The notes under the pieces were generated by a model that worked only from the letters and a program-made list of their open reading frames with translations, had not been told where the DNA came from and made no database searches. A program made the position numbers and the translations under genes. A DNA stretch of 64,000 nucleotides from Galeruca laticollis (lineage: Eukaryota > Arthropoda > Insecta > Coleoptera > Chrysomelidae), in assembly GCA_963921935.1 (NCBI GenBank), contig OY998176.1:94743415-94807414 (forward strand), given 5' to 3'. Positions 45,565 through 57,284 of this stretch are shown in pieces. How positions within the stretch are numbered: position 1 is the first letter of the stretch; each line of letters opens with the position of its first letter.

Positions 45565-46180
45565 CCCCTAGCTCCGGAGACTTTCAAACCAATCTGCATC
45601 GATCACATATGTAGGCATCTGCACATTCAGGGATGTCTGCACATGTTCCATGTACCACCCATTGCAGCTAGAGCACTGTATCCAGTTTTCGTTGTGGTCA
45701 TCTAAGCAAATTACGCAAGTCGTTTTTTCTGTGACAGATTCAGGTATTCGAGTTAATGGTTCCTTTTTCTTTCCCGTTTTTCCTTTGACCATCAAGCCAT
45801 TGGTTCCTTTTGCCTTCTCGGCCATTCTAGTTTTGAACTTTGGGTCCAAAATTTTCTTTTTCCCTTAATGTTCTCTTCATTCTCTTTTTCTGCAGAAACA
45901 AGTTTGTATGGTGATGATATTAGAATTTCACTTTTTCTCTTCCGAGTTGCTGATTGTTTTTTGATAGCATCTGGCAATGCGACAATTTATGGACGACCTG
46001 GATAACATCTCGATTGAAGCTCGTCGATGACATGGGACTGCTGATTCTTGGTTCGTAGGTAGATTCTTTAGGAGGGTCAGTGGATTCCACTGTGACCAAA
46101 TTGTTGCACTATTCGGAAACTTCTCCTCTGCAACCCGGTGCGGTTGAGAATGTCGTTAGTCATGTTCTTCATGTTGGGCA
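45565..46180 (-). pseudogene. pogo/jerky-like transposase C-terminus with zinc-finger tail
   Basis: Minus-strand pieces, out of frame with each other: STYEPRISSPMSSTSFNRDV (upstream, about 46010-46090); ALPDAIKKQSATRKRKSEIL; then TEKTTCVICLDDHNENWIQC with SSCNGWYMEHV. This PHD/RING-like Cys tail follows the DDE domain in a family of insect pogo-type transposases. The expected His before Glu is Met here and the following Cys is lost, so the finger is damaged. The DDE domain is not present. Confidence 0.65.
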
Positions 46181-46254
46181 TTATTATTGGCACAAACACT
46201 AGATTCCCCAAAATGGCATTTATGAAGCGGCATCAGACTTGACAATTTATGGAG

Positions 46255-46690
46255 AATGCCTTTTTTTCTGCATATATTCCCTTTGGGTTAGTTCTACCTT
46301 ACTGTGTGGAACGACAGTTAGATGCATTTTTGAATCATATTAATATATTACATCCAAACATTGAATTCACATTAGAAGTTGAAGAGAATATCTCAATCAG
46401 GTTTCGTGTCACCATCAATGATACGGAATGTATATGTGAGTTGGATAATTCAATTACATGAAACTGCTTACTTTTTTGTTTTTATAAATCCCATGGGATA
46501 ATGACTTGAAAAAAGTGACAAACCTAATTAGAGGTAAGTCTATCAGAAATAGATGTATTCCGAATCAGAAGCAGCAACTACATGGACTGCGTGAAACGAC
46601 AGGCATTGAAATATATCTCATCGGAAAACGTGACAGAAAGTCGGATGGATCAGCAACATTTATTCCCTGTGGTGACTGTATTTAAAATTT
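46255..46690 (+). pseudogene. Penelope-like RT and nuclease-start fragment
   Basis: Reading VERQLDAFLNHINILHPNIE, FTLEVEENISIRF corresponds to the PLE region just after the YVDD motif. After a deletion, SDGSATFIPCGDC near 46650 resembles the start of a GIY-YIG domain. Stops interrupt. Confidence 0.6.
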
Positions 46691-46705
46691 GCGTTACACA
46701 CGGTG

Positions 46706-47165
46706 TTCCAACGAAAAGTACCCACCTCAATTAACTGCGGAGGTTATAACTTTCTAAGAAAGTGGTTAAATACGTCCACCTTGCAAGGACGACACATTTT
46801 ACCATAATACTTGTACACGTAACGTCACTCCTCTTACCCTACAGTCACCCCCTTAAAAAACTTAAATTGTAAGGGGGGTTGAGTGATACATATTTTAACA
46901 AATCTTTGAATTCTCTTTACAGCCGTCAACAATTATTCATAAAATATATCAAGGGGTTTGTGGAAATAACTGTTTTGGAGTTTTAAAATAAATATACGAA
47001 GGATAGGATTTAAATGATCATATGTATTGTTCAAAATGATCTCCGTTGACAATGGTATAATATATCTTCAAATGCTTCGCGGTCATTACTGAGCACATCT
47101 GGAGTCAATAAACTGTATTCCCGGATGATTCTTTGACGTATATCTCCAATTAAATATGAGAAAAA
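46706..47165 (-). pseudogene. IS630/Tc1-like transposase C-terminus with possible element end
   Basis: Minus strand: IGDIRQRIIREYSLLTPDVL, then DREAFEDILYHCQ, the C-terminal tail shape of the IS630-like family at 19.6 kb. The sequence GTGTTCCAACGAAAAGTACCC near 46706 looks like a terminal end beyond the stop, but its partner was not found. Confidence 0.5.
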
Positions 47166-47189
47166 AGCAGGGAAAATTAAATGTCGTCA

Positions 47190-47618
47190 AGATCAGTGTG
47201 TTCAACGAATCTTGCAGTGAAGATTCTGATTGGGAATCCTATCAGGAAGATACTAGAGGCTTCTGTGAATTATATTAGTGATATTGAAGAATCCTTGGAT
47301 AAAGATAACTTTCTTGGACTGGAGCGACAACCAATCACTGGGGACTACGTTTAAGTTTAATTTAATGAATTAAAAATGGTTATCTTTTATGTGGGAAAAT
47401 TTTTAAATACTAAAGAAGATGAATTTGAAATTTCATTTCTTCGTAGAAGTAATAAGTCTGATAACTATTTTTTCCACCTCGTAACAGAAGATTTAAGTAT
47501 GATCGAAGAAAAGAACATCAAAATAATACTATCGAAACATTTAATGACTGGGAAAACTAAGAGGCAACAGGCTCTAATACGTTTTGAACTAAACTTCAAC
47601 TCATTAAATGTGCGCTAA
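47190..47618 (+). pseudogene. C-terminal tail of an unclassified transposon protein
   Basis: Acidic SVFNESCSEDSDWESYQED, then LERQPITGDYV in another frame, then an open stretch (47376-47618) VIFYVGKFLNTKEDEFEISF, LRRSNKSDNYFF ending LNFNSLNVR. Tails of this shape, an acidic region and then a small beta-rich domain, end some insect transposon proteins. I cannot name the family. Confidence 0.45.
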
Positions 47619-47758
47619 TATTTTGAAGGATTTGACGTGTCGGATTTATATTTTATGTTGTCAAAATAAGTTTTTTGATACTGTTTTATCAAAAGACTGT
47701 TCATTTTCGTTTATTTTATATTTGTTCCATTTTTATTTTATTGTTTTTGGTCTAAAAA

Positions 47759-47794
47759 GTCTCATAGTGGAACATACTTGTCCCACAATGAGAC
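47759..47794. repeat. short hairpin
   Basis: GTCTCATAGTGGAACA is mirrored by TGTCCCACAATGAGAC. A related single arm (TCTCATGGTGGAACA) lies near 47948. Possibly ends of a small repeat. Confidence 0.5.
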
Positions 47795-48009
47795 AAACAT
47801 CGCGATTTAAAAAAAAACCTATTAATTTTCTAAATCGATATATTGATATACTTATTGCGTTAGATGACGAGGTATATGTCAATCTATGTGCATGAAACAA
47901 CAAAATTCAATCATAACCTTATGGCAACTTACCGAAAAGTAATTTATGTCTCATGGTGGAACAATTTCCCCTACCCCGAATCCGCATTTACATTAATTTT
48001 ATAAGCATA

Positions 48010-48230
48010 GACATTTGAAGGTTATGTCCATCATAAGGTAGGTCACTTCTCCATCTAGCCATAATAATTATTCGACATCAGGTAGGCATCACATGAAACG
48101 TAACGTCTTCCATTCTGACGATGATATTTAGAAATACCGAAACAATTATAATTTTTTTTAATTTTATAATTTTTTCATTATATTGTGGATTTATTTAGGA
48201 GCAGTAAGTAGCATTTGAAAAAGTTATATG
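48010..48230 (+). mobile_element. PLE 3' UTR fragment with hammerhead-like core
   Basis: Matches the 3' region of the second PLE family (TAGGTCACTTCT, AATTATTCGACATCAGGTAG, then ATTATATTGTGGA). The core CTGACGA (48115-48121), stem II, and GAAAC (48139-48143) are in hammerhead order. AATTAT arms on either side can pair, and an ATC triplet sits upstream. No coding part is attached. Confidence 0.6.
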
Positions 48231-48897
48231 GTAAATTTATGACTGGGGAAAAGATCAGATGAAATTATTGCAAAAATATACGCTGCGAAACTTTTCTATC
48301 CAATTGAATCCATAAATTGAAAATCATAGTTTCGTCTGTTAAATTTGAAATATGCTAATAACGTTTTTTTACTCTGTAAGCTTCGTCATCTGGTCAAGTA
48401 CTCCTAAGGTTTTAAACGATTGTATCAGAATACAAATTGAATGGAAGGGAAAGCAACTCCCAAGACAGATTCCTCTTTCAATTGAAAGGGCTGTCGTTTC
48501 CGTCCATTACCAGTGTTTTTTTAGGTTTTCGAATGATAGAACAGTGATAAAAGCTTTCAAGTATGTCTTTTTTTTTCTGCGGATATTCCATACATTTTCA
48601 ATATTTACATTAGTAGACTGTATAAAGAATCTATATAGGATACCAGACACAACCTTGGAATAAACTCATCTGTGGTTAGAACACAAGCCAATTACAATTG
48701 AAGATAAAAATATTCTCTAATTGTTAGTTGTGTGTGACAGTTACACTCTCTAATTTCAGTTTTTGTACCTATTCTCATGAATTACTTCCTCAAACTGTAG
48801 CACTTACTACAAAGGACAGAAAATATATAAATTCCTCTAAATAATGCACCTGCGACCAAAAATACTAATGCAAGAAGACTATCTACATAGTATGCTT
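48231..48897. other. no recognisable feature
   Basis: An open frame at 48352-48663 shows no family motif; the rest is A/T-rich. Confidence 0.4.
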
Positions 48898-49090
48898 AAC
48901 TATGAAAGAATCAGTTAAGTATTTGCAACATTGGCTCATGGGTAGACCATTCAAAGTTTTTTCCGATCCAAAACCTCTAGAAAGAATGAATTTTAAAGCT
49001 TGAACAGACGAGAAATTGGGTTACGATTTGTTAATTTCCGGTCAAATGGGAATTCCAATAAAAGATCCGATAAATGAGAAAAAAACTTTC
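48898..49090 (+). pseudogene. gypsy RNase H fragment
   Basis: Reading KESVKYLQHWLMGRPFKVFS, DPKPLERMNFKA, stop, TDEKLGYDLLISGQ matches the end of gypsy RNase H where family members have a DHKPL block; here His is Pro. It is a small isolated remnant of a gypsy lineage different from the one at 17 kb. Confidence 0.6.
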
Positions 49091-50040
49091 ATAAATTTGA
49101 ATAAAACTAATGAAAACCACATGTTCTTATTCTCAAAATTATTTGAGTAATAAGCGAAAACCTGCTAAAAGTGGCACCCGGTATCAAACTTAAAATATAT
49201 CTTCAGAATAACAATAACTGCATCTTATTGAATTTCTATTATAACAAAATGCTTAATTTCAATCACATGTAGACTCTAGATCTAGAAGGCAAAATTTCTT
49301 TAATTTTTTTTTCAAAACACATCATCAATTCCAACTGCCATTTTCCCCAGTTAATCCCCGGGTATTGGAAAAACAGTTCGAATTATATATGCCAACATTT
49401 TCATACACCCTTCTATCTCTATCAAACTGAATTTTTTCTAAAATTGGTATTTTCATATGCAATGTAGCTACAAGAATTTTCTAAAGGAAGTTTGTACCGA
49501 AGTAAAAGGGAATAGAAAATCAGTCCCTATGCTGTAAAGCTCCCAACGTAAATATACAGAAACATGAAAGCAATTCCTGTCAAACTTCGTTCGAGCTTAT
49601 GTAATGTCTATTCCTTCACTACTTTTCGAGTCCGAAAGGAAATGAAAAACGCTTGTATATCGGCGATTGTTCCTTGTAAAGGAAATGAATTGATTTCTGA
49701 TAAAATTAGATTTGTGTGTATCTTAAAAAGGGGACATTTTTTGTAATCAACTGAAGATTTTGATGATTGTGTCTCTTAAAATATTGAAATTGATGTTCAC
49801 AGATAAAAATGGCTCCTGGCTCGAATCATAATTTATCATCACTTCCGAAAAAGTGTGTATAAAAAGTGATTTTCCTTGGAATATCAAGAAACATAATTAT
49901 ATTTGTTGGAGAGAAAACATTCAATTCAAGTTGAATGTTTTGTTATTTGTAATGATTTTCAGACAGACACTTCATTTAAGATCATTGAATGTTCAGATTC
50001 GAAGATGAATATGTGAGTAACAAGTAGTTAACAATTACCT
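49091..50040. other. no recognisable feature
   Basis: A/T-rich, non-coding by inspection. Confidence 0.4.
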
Positions 50041-50052
50041 TTGATCTATTTC

Positions 50053-50960
50053 TTCCGAGTGGCATTTAATCATATTCAATCAGAGGAAGTTTCATTAAAA
50101 TTATTGCAAATCAGTGGTAAAATATTCAAGGAACGTACAAGAACAGGAGTAGTATTTCTCACTCAGCTGTTTAACGTAGTTTTAAGAACCGGGCATTCTC
50201 TACTACTATGGAAAGTAGGACAACTTACACCAGGTAAATCATTGGGTGACTTGAAATATCATTGGCCGTTAAACTTGCTCCCAATGGCATTCAAAATTTC
50301 AGAAAGACTTTTGTTAGCCAGTCACTAGTACAATTCATACCAAATAATCATTTGGGTATAGTCCACAACATGCCATAATCGACTATATTTATCAATCTTT
50401 AGAAGATATAAAGTACTGTTCAGCTAGCTTTCTAGATATATCGTAGGCTTTTAATAGAGTCTATCGCAGATGTCTCCTAAATAAAATCCGTTTAATTCTT
50501 CCATATACATATTTCCTTATCATTTGCTCTTATTCAGAAATAGGCAGTATCTTTACTTTAATGCTGGAGATTCACAAGGCAGCGAGTTTGGCCCAGTGTT
50601 GTATATTTTATTCATAACAGATCTACCTACACCGTCACTACAATATGTCATCCTCATTACAACAAACTATTCTTGATGAAATACAAAGATGGCATCGTGT
50701 ACGTTCAACGAAATTAAATCAGTCATCGTAACGTTCACCAACGATTGTGAAGCCAGCCAATTGGTAATATCAATTAACTATACTGGATAATAGGTCAGAA
50801 GTACCTACTGACTTCAAATAACAAGGTCCTATTCTATGAAACAATACGCATATAATTCAAGGATACGTAGAGCATCTACAGTTCCTATGAACAAATGTAA
50901 TTTTTATAGAGAAATCGATACAATTAAACAAAAAGCAATATTTAACGGTTATCCATTACA
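50053..50960 (+). pseudogene. Jockey-type LINE RT fragment
   Basis: Reading GVVFLTQLFNVVLRTGHSLL, WKVGQLTPGKSLGDLKYHWP, LNLLPMAFKISERLLLA carries RT blocks 0-2 of Jockey elements. Further on come KIRLILPYTYFLI, DSQGSEFGPVLYILF and DEIQRWHRVRSTKLNQS across several frames. The active-site region is mutated and many stops occur. Confidence 0.75.
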
Positions 50961-51134
50961 TATGATAAATTAATAAAAAAGTGGAAAAAGTGGCATTACA
51001 ACTAATATTTCTTGAACAAACTAAAGAAACAAAAATTAATAAACATTCACATATGCAGGTAATATTTCTAATAATATTTCAAAGATATCTTTAGCAACAT
51101 ATACAGCAATTTCTTTTAAAACAGAAAGTAATGT

Positions 51135-53566
51135 CTTCTTCTTCTTATTTTCCTTTTAGTAGGACCCTGTCCTGTTCGATTCCGAATATTTAGCCTCCTC
51201 CTGAGCTCTTCTTGAGACGCTGAGCTCCAGATCTCACACCATCTTTTTGGTGGTTTGCCTAGTGGTCTCCGTGTGTTTGATTTCTGGGTTTTCGCCCATT
51301 TTGCCAATATGTTTTCTGGCATTCTTTCGACATGATCTCTCCAACCTCGTTTACGTTCTCTAACCCATCTTATCACATCCTGAATTCCTAATTCTTCTCT
51401 GATGTCCTGTCTTCTTATTCTATCTCTAAGGCTCACTCCCTTAATTGTTCTCAGCGTTTTCATTTCAGTCGACCTCATTCTTATTTTTGTTGTCGATGTT
51501 TCGGCCCTTATTTCGTTCGTAAGAATAGGACTTACGCATGTTTTGTAGATTCTTAACTTGCTTTGTGTACTCATCATATTGTTTTTCCATATTATTTCTC
51601 TCAAATATCCGCTGACCCTTGATGCTTTTTTCGCTTGAGTTCGTGTTTCCTATATTAAATCCCTCATGTGTGATATTGTTACTCCAAGGTAATTGAATTT
51701 CATTTTTTGATGTATTATGTTGTTGACAGCTAGTTTACATTTAATCGAATCTTTGGCTATGACCATTGATTGAGTCCTCTTAATTGAAATGGTCGTATTA
51801 TATTTATGTGCCGTTGTATTCATTCTGTATAGTAGGCGCTGTAAGTCATCTTCACTCTCTGCCATTGTTCTCTCATTCTGTACCCCGCGTTGACCTTGTT
51901 AACGCTTTCTATGATTCTGTCCATGATAATGTTGAATAGTGCCGGGCTGAGGCTGTCTCCCTGTCGTAACTCGTTCATAATCTGTACTTCTTTGGACAAT
52001 CCCGTTCTGGTTTTAATCCTCGTTATATTTCCAGTGTTCAGTTCTTTAATAATATTTTGATATTTGTGATCTGTATTGTTCTTCTCTAGAATCTCTAATA
52101 CGTTCCTCAACCGTACTTTGTCAAAGGCTTTAGTGATGTCAACAAAACATGCGATTATGGGCTTGTTGAACTGTATTCATTTTTCTGTTAGTTGCCGTAT
52201 TATGAATATTGCGTCCACCGTCGATCTGTTCTGTCTGAACCCTTGTTGTTCTTCCGTCATCGGAATCTTGTTTCCAAGTCTTATCGCTATGCTTTTTGTA
52301 AAAAGTTTTAATACTGAGCTCAACAAAGTTATTTTTTTGAAATTTTCGGTATCCTTTCTCCTCCTTTTTTATGTATGGGTACAGATATTCTTAACATTCA
52401 TTCGTACGGTATGAAATAAGGTGACAAGTTCCCTCTTTAGTTTCTATCCTCCATACTTGATTTACTCGTTGATCATATTATCAATGCCAGGTGCTTCTCG
52501 ATTTTTCAATTTTGTTATTAGTGCTTCAAGTTCCTACAGTATTATATCCGGTTCGTTATTGTTATCATTTACTGAGATCTGTATCGGTGTATCGTCATCA
52601 TCAGTAATATCATATGTTTTTCGAAGTACCTGATCCATTCTTCTTCTGTAATGTCATTTACTTGCACTTCCTCCGTAACATGTTTTTTTCTTTTACGTAG
52701 CATGTTCCACACCTTCTTGTGACCACCGTATAAGTCCCCTTCCATTTCTGCTGAAAATGTTTCCCAGTATTCCTTCTTTAGTTGTTCGATTCCTAAAAGT
52801 TTTGTATCTTTCATAATCATCCGGTGTTCTATTGTTAATGTATTTTTTATATGCTTCCTTCCTCTCTTTTGCCAGTTCCATGACTTCGTTGGTGAACCAC
52901 GGTTTGGTGTTTCTCTTTCCGTTGGTGTCTACTGTTCTTATCCCTATGACTTCTGTTACACTTTGTGTTATATTTTCTCTTATTTTTTTCCAAGTCGTTT
53001 CTACATCATCGTTATCTACAGCCTGGTTTTGCGTTATCTTCTCCTTGAGTCTTCTTTGATATAGATCTTTTGTGTTATCTTCCCTTAACGATTCTATGTT
53101 GAATTTTGTTACAGAATTTGGTGCTTTTTTTTCGCATACCTACCGATCGATATTTGCAAAAAACCAGGTTATGTTGTGCCCCTACGTTCGCCGATGTTAG
53201 TGCTCTTATGTAAATAATTGGTTGATGGTTCCCTTGTCTATTGGTTATTACATAATTGATGATCGATTTGTTACCCATTGTATTTCTGAATGTGTATTTG
53301 TGTTGTTCTTTATGTTCAAAGTACGTATTGTTTATTCTTAGCTCGTTGTATGTGCACATTTCGATAAACATATTGCCATTTTCATTTTTTGTCTCCTCAC
53401 CAAAGTGTTGCATGATTCCAGGGATGCTATCATTTCCTATACGTAAATTAAAGTCCCCCATTATAAAGACTTTTTCGTTTCTTGGTAGGCGATCCAAAGT
53501 GCACTGAAGATCATCGAAGAATTGTTCTCTTTCTTCCCTTGGTTTTGTTATGTCTGGTGCATATAC
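51135..53566 (-). mobile_element. LINE (endonuclease-RT), 5' truncated, with 14-bp TSD
   Basis: ACAGAAAGTAATGT lies at both 51121-51134 and 53567-53580. On the minus strand the endonuclease comes first (53075-53566: VYAPDITKPREEREQFFDDL, VFIMGDFNLRIGND), then the linker (52569-52881), RT (MNELRQGDSLSPALFNIIMD, 51820-52110) and a C-terminal part (ELGIQDVIRWVRERKRGWRD, 51116-51604). It ends in an AAG-rich tail. Frames are broken many times. Target-primed reverse transcription explains the long TSD and the 3' tail. Confidence 0.88.
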
Positions 53567-53589
53567 ACAGAAAGTAATGTGAGTACAAA

Positions 53590-54064
53590 ATTTAGAATGT
53601 AAAAACCAAAATATTACCATCGAAGAGGTCGTATATATAAACTTAAATGTCCAGAATGTAATGCTGTCTATTTGGGTCAAACCCTTAGAAATTTTGAAAT
53701 CCGATACAGTGAACACTCATGTGCATACAGATTAAAACAACCAGATAAATCCCACTACGCAAAACATCTACTTGACACCAATCATTCATTGACACCTAAC
53801 ACAGAACTAGAGGTACTACATATTTGTGATAAGAAACAAGAACTGGATTTCCGTGAAGAATTGAAAATTAGAAGACACTCAAGAAACACACAATATGAAG
53901 TCGTCAATGAACAGATAAATCTAGGGAGTTCTCCACTTTTAAATTGTCTTCTTATGTGATAATTGTGAATATCAGCAGATAAAGTTTTCCTGGTTTACTA
54001 TATCTTTGCTTAGTTATACTGATCTGAAACGGGAAAAAATATATCCAGGATATCCCTATGGGGC
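53590..54064 (+). pseudogene. PLE GIY-YIG nuclease and 3' UTR, second PLE family
   Basis: Reading KLKCPECNAVYLGQTLRNFE, IRYSEHSCAYRL, HYAKHLLDTNHSL through SPLLNCLLM with stop at 53957-53959 is a GIY-YIG domain very close to that at 24694-25010. The 3' UTR continues until the XPG-type transposon inserts at 54068 and resumes at 56283. The 5' side is bounded by the LINE. Confidence 0.85.
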
Positions 54065-54694
54065 TAATAGGCGAGCGGGACGCACCCCCAAATTGACCTT
54101 ACAGTGACCACGGAAGTACTAATCGCTAAGATCACTTTGACATCATGTTTTCGGGGTCGCTGAATACGAATTTGAAATTATTTTTACGATAAAATTGGGG
54201 GAACATGGAAAAAACGGCAATTTCGGGTAAAATTGAAACAATTGAATTTGACGTTTTTCTGTGTTCATCTCGCTATATCTTCCACATTTATCAATGTATC
54301 ATTATGAAATTTTTTATGACTATTGCGTATCTAAAGATCTAAACAACAAGCCTACTCCAAAAATTCTGCGACAATTAATACTTGAACAGTAAATTTACAA
54401 TTGTTTACTTTTACGTGTTCCGAGTTTTGTCGTACAAATGCAAAAGTTGTGTTACGAAGTTTCGAATTTCTAAGAACTAATTATCCAGTAATAAAATGCA
54501 ATACCTGAAGAAGATTTCGAAAAAGTTTCAGATTTGAATATTGAAAGAAAAAAAGATATGCAATTTCAAAGTCTAGCGTAGCGTGCGGCTGCACGGCGCG
54601 CTATAGCACGAGCAGCGACTATCCGAGTTGGAACTCACATGCGTCCGAAATACGGTTTTAATATATCAATTAAAATAAAAACCATTAAAATATC

Positions 54695-55204
54695 TTAGAA
54701 ATCTTCATTTGTTTCATCTGTATTTTCAATCACTTCTTCATTTACACATGTATGATTACAACTACAAACATCACAGCATTTCAAATTAGATTGTCTACAA
54801 GGGCAAACGTCAGTTTCGCATGCATTTCTGCCAGTGCACGAACAAAAGTACTGTTGTAGTATTTCGATAGCAGTGGGTCCATCGTAATAATCGAAACTCA
54901 ATCTACCTGTTCCTACCACCCAGCCAAACTTTGTCACATCTTTGGAAATTATCAGAGGTTCGATTTCTTGTTTCCACTCATTGATTTGCCAAAGAGCTCT
55001 TAAAATGTGTTCATGCATCGCGGGTTCAGATGGAGGAAGTCTTGCGATTTCAGAGTTTTTTTCGGTAGTTAAATGATATCCCAATGAATTTATATCGTCA
55101 CGTGTACCTTTTGACTTTTTCTTTGGATCGTACAAATAAGATGTGAATGTACTGACGACTTCTTGAGCAACAAGTATGTCGGTTATTGTAGCTAAATTAG
55201 TCAA
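54695..55204 (-). pseudogene. C-terminal exon of an XPG-type transposon protein, Cys-rich
   Basis: An open frame of 169 residues. SLGYHLTTEKNSEIARLPPS, EPAMHEHILRALWQINEWK, TKFGWVVGTGRLSFDYYDGP and TAIEILQQYFC are followed by a Cys cluster (CSCTGRNACETDVCPCRQSN with CCDVCSCNHTC) and an acidic end. The PPSEPAMxEHxLRA and Cys-rich tail belongs to the same broad transposon protein group as the gene at 8881-9915. The upstream nuclease part is missing, so this exon cannot make an active enzyme. Unusually for the window, it is unbroken. Confidence 0.65.
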
Positions 55205-55868
55205 TTCCTAGTAATTAAAAAACGTCTGTATCGGGAGATTCTACAATTGTCAACTGTTTTCCACTCATTCTGCGTTGAATACGTTGTACATGAAATATTA
55301 GGCGAGTATCAGCATCTATGTGCTGTAGCGCGCCTTGCAGCCGCATGCTACGCTCGACTTTTAAGTAGCATATCTTTTTTTTTCTTTTCAATATTTAGAT
55401 CTGAAACTTTCCCAAAAACTTCTTTAGGTATTGCATTTTAATACTGGATAATTAGTTTTTAGAAATTCTGAACTTCGTAACACAACTTTTGCATTTGTAC
55501 GACAAAACTCGGAACACGTAAAAGTAAACAATTGTAAATTTACTGTTCAAGTATTAATTGTCGCAGAATTTTCGGAGTAGGCTTGTTATTTGAATCTTTA
55601 GATACGCAATAGTCATAAAAAATTTCATAATGATACATTGATAAATGTGGAGGATATAGCGAGATGAACACAAAAAAACGCCAAATTCAATTGTCTCAAT
55701 TTTACCCGAAATTGCCGTTTTTTCCATGTTCCCCCAATTTCATCGTGAAAATAATTTCATTTCCGTATTCAGCGACCCCGAAAACATAAAGTAAAAGTGG
55801 TCTTAGCGATTAGTACTGCGTGGTCACATACTGCTATTTCTAAGCGACTTTTTGAGGGTGTCCCGCTC

Positions 55869-56265
55869 GCATATTTCAAAACCGCACATTGATACGAAAC
55901 AAGTAGCTTAATGCGGCGCTGGTATTTGCTGGATTTCCACCGTCAGTCCCTATGCGAATACGATACATCAATTGGTTTTATGCTGTCGCTGCCATTATAG
56001 AATGACAATTACTAAATTATGTATTAATTTAGATTTAAGTAAAAATTCTATCAATATTTTTATGCAGGGTGATCACATGGTATTAGTACATTTTTTTGCA
56101 AAATTGTATTATGAGAAGTAAAATCTAATTGACATCCCTAAGATGTAAACAACAGCAAGGAACATTTTAAATTCGAGTTTAAAAGACGGTAACTACACAA
56201 TCCAGCCAATGGCAGCGCCACATTTAACTACTGGCTTCGTATCAATGTGCAGTTTTGAAATATGC
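55869..56265. mobile_element. 397-bp MITE with 9-bp TSD (Mutator-like)
   Basis: TIRs GCATATTTCAAAACCGCAC with ATTGATACGAA are mirrored at the right end (TTCGTATCAATGTGCAG, then GAAATATGC). GTCCCGCTC flanks both sides (55860-55868 and 56266-56274). The left arm of the host transposon shows the uninterrupted site GCGTCCCGCTCGCC. A 9-bp TSD is typical of Mutator-like elements. Confidence 0.85.
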
Positions 56266-56282
56266 GTCCCGCTCGCCTATAA

Positions 56283-56334
56283 TAATATTTAAGCTTTGAT
56301 ATTCGCGATATCATATCTTCTATTTTCTATTAGA

Positions 56335-56387
<53 letters not shown>

Positions 56388-56570
56388 GTCAATCACAAGT
56401 TAGGTCACTTCTTTGTCTAGCCAACAATTATTAAACATCAGGTAGGCCTCAAAGGAAATGTAACTTCTGTCATTCCGATTATCGTATTTAGTGTCAAAAC
56501 AATTGTCAGATTTCTTTGAATCTTCAACATTTCATCATTCTATTGGGGACACATATATATATATAGAAAC
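56283..56570 (+). mobile_element. PLE 3' UTR, continuation after the XPG-type transposon
   Basis: TTTAAGCTTTGATATT, then an AT microsatellite (56336-56385), TTAAGTCAATCACAAG, GGTCACTTCTTTGTCTAGCC and AACATCAGGTAGG match the minus-strand copy at 24414-24620. The hammerhead core is decayed here (CCGATTATCGTATTT then CAAAAC). Confidence 0.75.
56336..56385. repeat. (AT)n microsatellite
   Basis: About 25 dinucleotide units, at a place where the sister PLE copy has only AAAATATATTAA. It is therefore an expansion within a PLE. Confidence 0.9.
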
Positions 56571-57284
56571 AGTAGTATATAAAACCATTATCAACATACA
56601 TACTTACATAATTTTCTTAGAAGTTTCTAAATTTTTAGAGTCTCAATTGGTTGTTTTTTAGAGCTTTTGTTAATTTTTAAAATTCACGATATTATTTAGT
56701 ACCGTTTAAATCCACAAATGCGCGCGTAATTTTGTCCGATGATGTGGACATTTATCGTGATTAAGGAATCGACTTAAATCATTTTAATTGCTTTAAAATT
56801 ATCTTCAGATATGCGTAAAATTGGTGGGATAAGGACTTATTGTATTGTGTATTGTCATTTTACTTATAAGTAATTTGATATAGATTAGGAAAGTAGTTTT
56901 TCTAGTTTGGAATCAATTAAATTAAAATTACTTCAACTGACACATTTTATTGAGATTCACGTTCTTTGTTCGAACCATCTTTATTTTCCTTCTTTTGATC
57001 AATAACAAAACATAATCCACTTAATCGCTTATAGATAACGCAAACATATTGATTTTTTTTTATTTTGATAATAACCAACAGAATAATTTTCTTATTAGAG
57101 AAATATCACCTTTTTTGTTCCATATAATTCCCTCAAGCGCTTATTTTGATGAGCATATGACAAAAAAAAATGAAGTGAAAGCATCATGTAGAAAAATATT
57201 GTATATACAATGTGGTCCATGTGTATGGAATAAATTCAATTTTAGCGTTATTATGTACTAAGTGAAAAAACCTAACTCAGGTCC
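56571..57284. other. no recognisable feature
   Basis: A/T-rich, non-coding by inspection. Confidence 0.4.

Larger units (their letters stand above)
54068..56279 (-). mobile_element. XPG-type DNA transposon with about 540-bp TIRs, TSD TAA
   Basis: The left arm 54068-54609 is matched in reverse by 55320-55859 plus 56275-56279; both ends read TAGGCGAGCGGGAC. TAA flanks it (54065-54067 and 56280-56282), and removal rejoins the PLE 3' UTR (GGGCTAATATTTAAGCTT, compared with the copy near 24620). Only about 710 bp lie between the arms, holding the last exon of the transposon gene. So it is a deletion derivative whose arms are far longer than those of typical TIR elements. Confidence 0.85.

Noticed and set aside
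48352..48663. 103-codon open frame on the plus strand
   Set aside because: Aromatic-rich translation typical of random AT-rich sequence; no family resemblance.
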